In this document: one piece after another, positions 1 to 5,681 of the stretch
Numbering within the stretch: the first letter of the stretch is position 1
Layout: the number at the start of each line of letters is the position of its first letter
From: Dysgonamonadaceae bacterium
GTDB taxonomy: Bacteria > Bacteroidota > Bacteroidia > Bacteroidales > Azobacteroidaceae
Direction of reading: 5' to 3'
Assembly: GCA_031276105.1 (NCBI GenBank)
Contig: JAISNS010000072.1
Span: 1-9,065 of the forward strand
Length of the DNA: 9,065 bases
Position numbers and translations under genes: made by a program
Notes under the pieces: generated by a model
Database searches by the model: none
What the model saw: the letters and a program-made list of their open reading frames with translations, nothing else
Told to the model about the DNA's origin: nothing

Positions 1-2
1 AA

Positions 3-89
3 ACCGGCGAAGGCTGCGAAATTTGTCTGACAAGCGATATTCAACCGCTTGCGCCAAATGCGACTGCCATTTCCGTATGGAATATCTGA
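3..89 (+). CDS. C-terminal fragment of an unidentified protein (partial, runs off the left edge)
   Basis: An open frame enters from the left edge and ends at TGA 87-89, giving 28 residues that finish with LAPNATAISVWNI. The alternating hydrophobic pattern at the end resembles the last beta-strand of a beta-sandwich, as often closes a glycoside hydrolase or sugar-binding protein, but 28 residues cannot identify a family. The other two plus frames give either an early stop or an arginine/cysteine-rich composition that looks unnatural, so this frame is preferred. The gene is convergent with the minus-strand operon, which ends at 330. Existence as a gene is an inference; function is unknown. Confidence 0.45.
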   Translation, partial: TGEGCEICLTSDIQPLAPNATAISVWNI

Positions 90-129
90 TTTTTCCTGTG
101 TAACTCACTATTTCAAAGAACGTCTGTCG

Positions 130-162
130 GCGGAAACTTTCCGCTCTGTTATATGATTTTTT
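130..162 (+). terminator. possible terminator of the left-edge gene
   Basis: A short palindrome, GCGGAAA-C-TTTCCGC (130-144), lies 41 bases past the TGA at 87-89 and is followed on the plus strand by a run of six T at 157-162. The 12-base distance between stem and T-run and the short stem make it a weak intrinsic terminator. The rest of 90-329 holds no supportable gene; it is the spacer between two convergent transcription units. Confidence 0.3.
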
Positions 163-261
163 AGGTTTTACACGCCTTATTTCTTTTTACGAATTACGCC
201 ATAAACACTTGCGCTACCCGAAAAATATCGCCCAACTTGTCGGGAAACAAGGCCACAGGCA

Positions 262-297
262 TGTGTTGCCGCAGTTTTTATCACTGCAAGCAACACA
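262..297 (-). terminator. 13-bp stem-loop downstream of the PUL operon
   Basis: TGTGTTGC (262-269) pairs with GCAACACA (290-297), and GCAGT (271-275) pairs with ACTGC (283-287). An internal bulge (270 against 288-289) separates the two helices and the loop has 7 bases. The structure begins 33 bases after the stop codon of the last operon gene. No T-run follows on either strand, so it may act as a processing or 3'-end stabilising structure, or as a factor-assisted terminator, instead of a classical intrinsic one. The pairing is seen directly; the role is inferred. Confidence 0.5.
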
Positions 298-329
298 ACA
301 AATCAACGATATTATTGGAATAAAATTCC

Positions 330-1109
330 TCATTTTACAACAATTCTTTGAACCGTTTTTCCTGTTTTCACGAAATAAATGCCTGCCGGAAGTGCAAACG
401 TTTTTTCACTTGCAACAGTTTCATTCTTCATTAAAATTCCTGAAACAGATAAAATTGCAATTGCTGTCGGTTGTTCTGTCATAACACGAACAGCGCCTTT
501 TTCCGCGAAAATCTTGCTTGAAAATTCCGTTACATTGAAGCGAGTTATCTGACCGTTTTCGTAATACACCGTCACGTTGTCCCAACTCATACGATGTCTT
601 TCGTTATCTTCCTCAAAATCAATCGGATTTTCGGTTGTATTCACATTGTGCGGCGCCACTAAAAGCGCTGTAAGGTGCGTCCAGCCCTCAGGAATATCAA
701 TCACGAGCGTTTGCCAAGTTCCTGCTCCGTAGCCGCCGCTACCATTGGCATCGAAATACGCATTGCACCACGCTTTCGTTTCTCCGTCTTGTAACTCAAC
801 CTGCACATTGCCCGAAACCCTTTTCGATATATCAATAGAAATTTTGTTGTACGCCGAAATATCGAGGTCGAGCGTAATGCCGCCGCCGGCATAACCGGGG
901 TTTTCGTTACTGCGCCAAATAGTTGCGCCATAATTGGGATCGGCGGCGTTTGTTCCGTCTTTTTGTAGCCAATCAACCACCTCAACAGTTGCATCTACAC
1001 CCCACCAAGGGTTTTGTCCGTCTTCGCCATCAAAAATTACAACCGGCGATTGTCCGAAAACTACGCTTGCATATAAGCAAGCCACTGAAAATAAAACTGT
1101 TTTTTTCAT
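330..1109 (-). CDS. secreted beta-sandwich (putative glycan-binding) protein with T9SS C-terminal sorting domain
   Basis: A 259-residue protein in three parts. Residues 1-19 are a signal peptide ending VVFG, with Gln20 as the likely mature N-terminus. Residues about 24-183 form one beta-rich domain. Residues about 189-259 match a type-A T9SS C-terminal sorting domain: SVSGILMKNE, then LPAGIYFVK, ending QRIVVK. The middle domain is homologous to the C-terminal domain of the surface lipoprotein encoded at 2701-3801. Shared landmarks are IFDGED/IFNGED, GNVQVELQ/GDVQLEIQ, WQTLVIDIPEG/WQELVFQIPEG, LVAPH and RMSWDN/RMYWDD. No catalytic motif is recognised. By family knowledge the sorting domain is removed during T9SS export and the protein becomes anchored to the surface or released. 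Its position 26 bases after the GH32 gene suggests a role in holding or presenting the same glycan. T9SS export is well supported; glycan binding is inferred. Confidence 0.85.
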   Translation of the reverse strand: MKKTVLFSVACLYASVVFGQSPVVIFDGEDGQNPWWGVDATVEVVDWLQKDGTNAADPNYGATIWRSNENPGYAGGGITLDLDISAYNKISIDISKRVSGNVQVELQDGETKAWCNAYFDANGSGGYGAGTWQTLVIDIPEGWTHLTALLVAPHNVNTTENPIDFEEDNERHRMSWDNVTVYYENGQITRFNVTEFSSKIFAEKGAVRVMTEQPTAIAILSVSGILMKNETVASEKTFALPAGIYFVKTGKTVQRIVVK

Positions 1110-1135
1110 AAGAACTGATTTTTATAAATGAAATA

Positions 1136-2692
1136 TTATTGTTTGAAAATCTTTATATCCGAAAATAGAACTCTTCCTTCTTCCGCAAAAATCATCCATG
1201 GATTTTGTTCCATATTGCTGATGCGATTGGTAAATGCCACATTATTATTGACATACATCACGCAAAGCGATTTTTCGACAATGATCTTTACGTTGAAAAT
1301 CTTGTTTTGCGGGACAATCAGCGGCGTAAAATTGTATTCTTTTCCGCGTTGATACATAAACAGCGCCGGACAAGCGTATTGATTGTCGGAAGTCAGATCA
1401 AAAGTTAATTTGTAAGCCTCTTCCTGATTTTCATACGCGCCGAACGCGATACCGAAATTTTTTGTCGCCTGCGAAGCGTCGATTTTCATTGCGATTTTTA
1501 CGGACGATATGTTGCGATTGAAAACTGTTTTTCCGTTTGAAACCGTAAAATTATCACCATTGCCTGAAACATTTCCGTCTTTTTTAATATCCTTGTACTC
1601 AACTGCATTTGCAAATTTTGCATCGACAGCATCGGGAATGACCGGATAAAGTTTTCCATCGGGTTGCTGCACAAGTTTGTGTGTAATCAACGCGCCGCCC
1701 CAATCCAACTCATTGCTGCTGTTGAAAGTTTGTCCCGATGAAGCCCAGCCGGAAATATAGCGATTTGCGCCGTCGGAAACGGTTTTGGCTGCGTAGAGCC
1801 ACAGTCCGTCAAAGGTTTCGTGGTTGCCGCATTTACGCCAAGGCCCGTTGGGATTGTCGGCTATGCGGTAATAGGTTTTGCGGTGCACATCGCGGTTCAG
1901 GCGCGAAAAAACCATATACCATTTATCGCCCATTTTGAAAATATCGGGACATTCCGTTATCCACGAGTCCGTTTGAATTTCAAAAGTCTGCGGATTGCCG
2001 GAAGTGGTTGCAACAAGCGGCTCAATCTGTTCCCAATTATTCAAATCGTCCGATTGATAACGTACTACGGCTGCGTTGTTGTTTTTGCGTCCGCCGATGG
2101 CCATAACGTATTTGTTGCGCGTATCGTCAAAATAAACGGTTGGATCGCGAAATTCTCTTCTGTCAAAACCGTCGGGGGCTTGCGCCGTTACAGGATTGAG
2201 CTTTTTTGTCCAATTCGTCAAATCGGAAGAAGTTGCTTTAACGGCCACTTGCGTGTAGTCGCCAAAAGCGCCGCTGAAACCGGTGTAGAAAAAGTGAAAC
2301 CGGTTGTCTTTTTTGATACAACTTCCTGTGCCGATTGCCTGGTCGCGGGTGTTTTGGTCACCCACCCAAATGACCGGTTGCGCTACTGTGGTGAAAGCAG
2401 CAAAGTCCTTTGTCTTGGTGAGATAAATGCCGCCACGTTGTCCTTGGTGCGCTTCGAGCAAATAAAAAACATAAAATGTTTTGTCTGCTTCGTTGTAGAA
2501 GGGCATCGGGTCGCCGGTTTCGCCACCTGCCGGTTTATAAAAGACAGTGTAAGCCGCTTCGCTGCCGGCGATTTCGCGCTTGGTAAGCGAGCGGTCAATG
2601 TCCGGTTTTTCTTCGGGAATATCGGGCTTTTCACTTGCATTGCACGAAAGCAATGCAAGTGAAACCGATAGTATGACAGATTTATTTTTCAT
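1136..2692 (-). CDS. GH32-type glycoside hydrolase lipoprotein (probable fructan hydrolase)
   Basis: The 518-residue product has a lipoprotein signal peptide with the lipobox LLS-Cys17, then a short acidic linker with EKPDI twice. The five-bladed propeller catalytic domain spans about 48-355. GH32 landmarks are present in order: GDPMPF with Asp61 as likely nucleophile, the YTG...Q segment (136-148), RDP with Asp183 as transition-state stabiliser, ECP with Glu247 as acid/base, and a late WGGALITHKLV segment (331-341). Spacing between the acids (122 and 64 residues) fits the family. Asp61 sits in GETGDPMPF, not the classical WMNDPNG. Residues about 361-518 form the C-terminal beta-sandwich typical of GH32. 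The predicted reaction is hydrolysis of beta-fructosidic bonds of levan or inulin at the cell surface. The frame is open back to 2890, but the start at 2692 places the signal peptide first and leaves 8 bases after the preceding gene. GH32 is likely; the exact linkage is not determinable here. Confidence 0.85.
   Translation of the reverse strand: MKNKSVILSVSLALLSCNASEKPDIPEEKPDIDRSLTKREIAGSEAAYTVFYKPAGGETGDPMPFYNEADKTFYVFYLLEAHQGQRGGIYLTKTKDFAAFTTVAQPVIWVGDQNTRDQAIGTGSCIKKDNRFHFFYTGFSGAFGDYTQVAVKATSSDLTNWTKKLNPVTAQAPDGFDRREFRDPTVYFDDTRNKYVMAIGGRKNNNAAVVRYQSDDLNNWEQIEPLVATTSGNPQTFEIQTDSWITECPDIFKMGDKWYMVFSRLNRDVHRKTYYRIADNPNGPWRKCGNHETFDGLWLYAAKTVSDGANRYISGWASSGQTFNSSNELDWGGALITHKLVQQPDGKLYPVIPDAVDAKFANAVEYKDIKKDGNVSGNGDNFTVSNGKTVFNRNISSVKIAMKIDASQATKNFGIAFGAYENQEEAYKLTFDLTSDNQYACPALFMYQRGKEYNFTPLIVPQNKIFNVKIIVEKSLCVMYVNNNVAFTNRISNMEQNPWMIFAEEGRVLFSDIKIFKQ
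2629..2664 (-). other. perfect 15-bp stem-loop inside the GH32 signal-peptide coding region
   Basis: TTTCACTTGCATTGC (2629-2643) is exactly complementary in reverse to 2650-2664, with a 6-base loop at 2644-2649. In the mRNA it spans nucleotides 29-64 of the GH32 reading frame, codons 10-22. The loop encodes the lipobox end (Leu-Ser and the first base of the Cys17 codon), and the arms encode VSLAL and NASEK. A perfect 15-bp hairpin is not expected by chance in 9 kb. No T-run follows on either strand, so it is not a classical terminator. It could affect translation or mRNA stability at the start of this gene; that role is inferred. Confidence 0.8.
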
Positions 2693-2700
2693 TGAAATTT

Positions 2701-3801
2701 TTATTTCGGAATTGCTATTAAATCGTCCCAATACATCCGTTGCGTTTGGAAAGCGACCGGCTGTCCGGCATCGTGGCAATGCGGCGCCACAAGAATATTG
2801 TTGATGACTGCCGTTCTGCCTTCGGGAATTTGGAAAACCAATTCTTGCCATTCGCCCAAATGTTCTTCTACATACCATACTTTGAGCCAATCTTTGTTCG
2901 TTTCGCCGTCGCTCTGAATTTCCAACTGTACATCGCCCTGAACGCCTTTCAGTACTTTGAGCGAGAACCGGTCGTAAACGGCAGGGTCGATATTTACCTT
3001 ATAGTTATTCCACAATGCGCCGCCCGACCAAGGTTTGCCGCCGTCGTCGGTATCTGCGCCGTTGCGCATCGTCGAAGCGCAAAAAGGCGAAGGATTGATA
3101 CCGTCGGTTTTCGGGTTGGCAAACGGACTTTCGACCGTTGCAGCAATGTTACCCCATTCGGGTTTCACATCTTCGCCGTTGAAAATAATCAGCCCCGGCG
3201 CCTCTTGCAACAAAACCGTAACCGTGTATTGGAACGTTTCACCTACATACGACAGGGTATAAACCACCGCGTCGGCAAAATCGACCGGTGCGCCGTCGGC
3301 AGGCGTAATCGTTGCGCCTTCGGTGTATTGAACGGTCGGAACGAGAGCGGTAACATCAGTACCTTTCGGTAAATAAACCGAGATTGTGCGGTTTACCTCG
3401 TCGATATTGCCGACATAAGTTCCTATGCGGAACAGGGTGATTTTAGCTTTGATGTTTTCTACACGCACTTTGTAGGTATTGTAGCGGTTTTTATTTACCA
3501 CTTTGTATTCAATGGGCGTGTTTTCGGAATTGCTGAAATCGACGGTTTCATCCGAAGCGGGCGTAACGCTTGCGCCGTCGGAAAGAGTAATAACGGGTTT
3601 CAAAGCGCTCAAATCGACATTTGTGGGCAGCAATACTTTGATTGTCTGCGCTTTCTGATTGATAACGCCTTCTACGCCATCGACAGAGAAAGAAATAATA
3701 TCAACTCCGCCGGTCAAATCCATATCTTCGCGGTTGTTTTCGCAACTTGCGAAACAGCAGGCAAATAATGCCATTATTGTAACATGTTTTATCTTATTCA
3801 T
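2701..3801 (-). CDS. surface glycan-binding lipoprotein in the SusE/SusF position
   Basis: The 366-residue protein carries a lipoprotein signal peptide with lipobox FAS-Cys20, followed by ENNREDMD, an acidic stretch consistent with Bacteroidetes surface export. Two tandem Ig-like repeats follow, at about 33-117 and 120-198. Each has a strand ending in I(K/S)V(L/Y)LP, then D(L/V)(S/T)AL.P, then GA(S/T)(V/I)TPA, VDF, and a final TYKVRVEN or QYTVTVLL strand. They resemble the bacterial Ig-like spacer domains (DUF5018-type) common in PUL surface proteins. The C-terminal domain (204-366) contains IFNGED, WQELVFQIPEG, LVAPH and RMYWDD and is shared with the T9SS-exported protein encoded at 330-1109. 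By position it corresponds to the surface glycan-binding protein between susD and GH32 in known fructan loci. The repeats probably hold the binding module away from the membrane. No enzyme motif was seen. Ligand is inferred from the neighbouring GH32. Confidence 0.8.
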   Translation of the reverse strand: MNKIKHVTIMALFACCFASCENNREDMDLTGGVDIISFSVDGVEGVINQKAQTIKVLLPTNVDLSALKPVITLSDGASVTPASDETVDFSNSENTPIEYKVVNKNRYNTYKVRVENIKAKITLFRIGTYVGNIDEVNRTISVYLPKGTDVTALVPTVQYTEGATITPADGAPVDFADAVVYTLSYVGETFQYTVTVLLQEAPGLIIFNGEDVKPEWGNIAATVESPFANPKTDGINPSPFCASTMRNGADTDDGGKPWSGGALWNNYKVNIDPAVYDRFSLKVLKGVQGDVQLEIQSDGETNKDWLKVWYVEEHLGEWQELVFQIPEGRTAVINNILVAPHCHDAGQPVAFQTQRMYWDDLIAIPK

Positions 3802-3841
3802 ATTCTAATTATCTTATTATTAATTTATGTTATGCGTTATC

Positions 3842-3942
3842 CGTTCCCATTGGGGGAACGAGGGAATCCGGTCGAAATCATCCGTGCGAACACATTTGCA
3901 TGAGCAAATCCGGTTGAAGTAGCAATGACGACGTCCGGTTGA
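3842..3942 (-). repeat. structured spacer between susD and the binding-protein gene: two hairpins and three short repeats
   Basis: This lies in the only long gap inside the operon (3802-3958). CGTTCCC/GGGAACG (3842-3848 and 3854-3860) forms a 7-bp stem with a 5-base loop. ATTTGC/GCAAAT (3894-3899 and 3904-3909) forms a 6-bp stem with a 4-base loop. The 9-mer TCCGGTTGA occurs at 3909-3917 and 3934-3942, with a one-mismatch copy TCCGGTCGA at 3867-3875. No T-run follows the stems, and no TAnnTTTG promoter element was found in the gap. The region may be an RNA processing or stability element that sets different mRNA levels for susCD and the downstream genes, or the remnant of a dispersed repeat. 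Confidence 0.5.
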
Positions 3943-3958
3943 TGATACGTAATATGAG

Positions 3959-5644
3959 TTATTGATTATAACCGGCATTTTGTTTATACAGATATTTGCT
4001 GAACTTGATTTGCTGTTCCGGAACAGGCACATATTCGTGTTTGTTTTTTATGAAACTTGCGCCTAAATAGTAGCCGCGACGAACGGATTCCGTCTGATAG
4101 AAACTGTTGAGCACCTCGCCGGCAATGCCCCAGCGCACAAGGTCAAAGAAACGTTGGTGTTCCATTGCGAGTTCCAAACGGCGTTCCCAGCGCAATGCCT
4201 GACGGGCGAAATTTTCCGTCCAAGTGCAGTTTGTGCCGTCTTTGTAGGTGTCGATGTTTATTTTGTCGTTGATATACGAAATATATCCCGTGCTGTTTTT
4301 TGCCCGTTGGCGCACCTGATTTATCAACGGCAATGCCTCGCTGGAACGGTGCAATTCGATTAACGCTTCGGCTTTCATCAGCAACACATCGGAAAAACGC
4401 AACACGATTCTGTTTTTTGTGTTGGCATAAAACGGATTCATTGATACGAAGCAGTCGCAATCGGGGTCAACATTTTCTTTCAACGAAGCATAAACACCGT
4501 AGTAAGCGGGGTTACGATTCCACGCTTCTTCGTAAATCCGGTTGGTGTTGTACTTGTAAGGCAATCCGGGCAGGGCAACGGTGTGGAAAAGACGCGGGTC
4601 GTTGGCATTGGCGTAGCCATTGTTTAGCGAGTTGAAATCTGTAAACGACGGCAAACCGTTCTGCGTACCGAACGCATTTACAAGGTTTTGACTTGGTTTT
4701 AGAAAATCGCAGCAGCCCAAACCCATTGGCACGGAAAGCAAATCGCCGAAATTGACGCGCCCGAATTTGGTGCCGTCGTTACCCGAATATTGAACGGCAA
4801 AAACGGACTCTTTGCCGTTTTCAAATTCGCCGGGCAGGAAATTGTGGGCAAAATCGTCTTCCAATCCGTACTGCGTACCGATAACTTTATCGGCATATTT
4901 CAACGCTTCGCCGAGGTCGGTTGCGTTGATAGACGTTACTTCGTGCGTTTCGGGGTTGTCCTGACGGTATGCCTTGTACAGGCAGGTTTTTGCCAAATAA
5001 GCGGCGGCGGCATATTTCGTGGCACGACCGATTTCCGCCTGTGTTGGCGGCAGGTTTTCTTCGGCAAATTTGAAATCATCAACAATTTTTTGCCACAATG
5101 CGTCGTTGCTCAAAGCCACATTCGATACCGTTCCGTAATCAGCCACAGGCACAGATTCATCAAGATAAGGAATGTTTTTGAACATTATTTTCAGCAGAAA
5201 ATAGAAATGTCCACGCAGGAAACGCGCTTCGGCAATCCGCGCATTTTTTTCTGCAAAATCATCCGCCAAATTAATGGTGTTGATAGCCGTGTTGGCACGC
5301 GAAATTGCCACATAGCAGTTGTACCACAGCACATCGGTTTCACTCAAAGTGGTGGGAATATTACTCGACGTTTCAAAGAAATGAAACGCTCCAATATCGC
5401 CCGAACCCGAACCGCCTTTGTAGGCGTCGTCGGAACGAACCGTGCCGTAGGGCCACAAACTGAACGGCGAATCGTAGTGGTCGTTACCGAGCATCGAATA
5501 GGCGGCTGTCAGAGCGCCTTCGTAGTCGTTTTTCACTTGGCCGGGCGTAAGAATAGCCGACGGAGTTTCGTCTAAAAATTCGCACGCGGCGAACATTGTT
5601 GCCATCAGGCAAACCGAAATCAATGTTTTGATATTATTTTTCAT
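3959..5644 (-). CDS. susD: SusD/RagB-family glycan-binding outer membrane lipoprotein
   Basis: The 561-residue product starts with a lipoprotein signal peptide whose lipobox is FAA-Cys21, followed by EFLDETPS, the usual start of mature SusD proteins. Family hallmarks appear in order: the helical segment ARFLRGHFYFLLKIMFKNIP (140-159); FSDVLLMKAEALIEL followed by EALPLINQVRQRA (417-448); WERRLELAMEHQRFFDLVRWG (486-506); and a C-terminal YVPVPEQQI segment. These correspond to the SusD-like N-terminal and RagB/SusD domains, with TPR-like helices. SusD proteins form a lid over the SusC barrel, bind oligosaccharide at the surface and hand it to SusC. The gene begins 26 bases after susC ends, which is the normal pairing. 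Length is ordinary for the family and no damage is seen. The glycan cannot be read from the sequence and is inferred from the downstream GH32. Confidence 0.95.
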   Translation of the reverse strand: MKNNIKTLISVCLMATMFAACEFLDETPSAILTPGQVKNDYEGALTAAYSMLGNDHYDSPFSLWPYGTVRSDDAYKGGSGSGDIGAFHFFETSSNIPTTLSETDVLWYNCYVAISRANTAINTINLADDFAEKNARIAEARFLRGHFYFLLKIMFKNIPYLDESVPVADYGTVSNVALSNDALWQKIVDDFKFAEENLPPTQAEIGRATKYAAAAYLAKTCLYKAYRQDNPETHEVTSINATDLGEALKYADKVIGTQYGLEDDFAHNFLPGEFENGKESVFAVQYSGNDGTKFGRVNFGDLLSVPMGLGCCDFLKPSQNLVNAFGTQNGLPSFTDFNSLNNGYANANDPRLFHTVALPGLPYKYNTNRIYEEAWNRNPAYYGVYASLKENVDPDCDCFVSMNPFYANTKNRIVLRFSDVLLMKAEALIELHRSSEALPLINQVRQRAKNSTGYISYINDKINIDTYKDGTNCTWTENFARQALRWERRLELAMEHQRFFDLVRWGIAGEVLNSFYQTESVRRGYYLGASFIKNKHEYVPVPEQQIKFSKYLYKQNAGYNQ

Positions 5645-5658
5645 ATCGCTTATTAAAT

Positions 5659-5681
5659 TAAAAAGTCATACTAAAAAGTCA
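5659..5681. repeat. 10-bp direct repeat across the susC stop codon
   Basis: TAAAAAGTCA occurs at 5659-5668 and again at 5672-5681, offset by 13 bases. On the coding strand the copies read GTGACTTTTTAG, the true end of SusC (Val-Thr-Phe-stop), and ATGACTTTTTAA just beyond it, so a second Thr-Phe-stop lies in another frame. It looks like a small tandem duplication of the gene end. No function is claimed. Confidence 0.6.

Noticed and set aside
209..484. 91-codon plus-strand frame over the operon end
   Set aside because: It overlaps the well-supported T9SS sorting tail on the other strand and has low-complexity Phe/Gln/Leu composition.
1820..2662. 280-codon plus-strand open frame opposite the GH32 gene
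   Set aside because: It is a reverse-strand shadow with no recognisable domain; the minus strand encodes all GH32 motifs over the same bases.
2693..2890. 66-residue N-terminal extension of the GH32 reading frame, starting at 2890
   Set aside because: It overlaps the end of the preceding gene, is rich in Arg/Ser/Cys, and would bury the clear lipoprotein signal peptide that begins at 2692.
3820..4032. 70-codon minus-strand frame between susD and the next gene
   Set aside because: It starts inside the susD end in another frame, is rich in Cys/Ser/Arg/Asn, and its continuation follows the repeats of the spacer; it does not look like a protein.
4790..5575. 261-codon plus-strand open frame opposite susD
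   Set aside because: It is antisense to a complete SusD protein and has an unnatural, Phe/Arg/Val-rich composition with no family resemblance.
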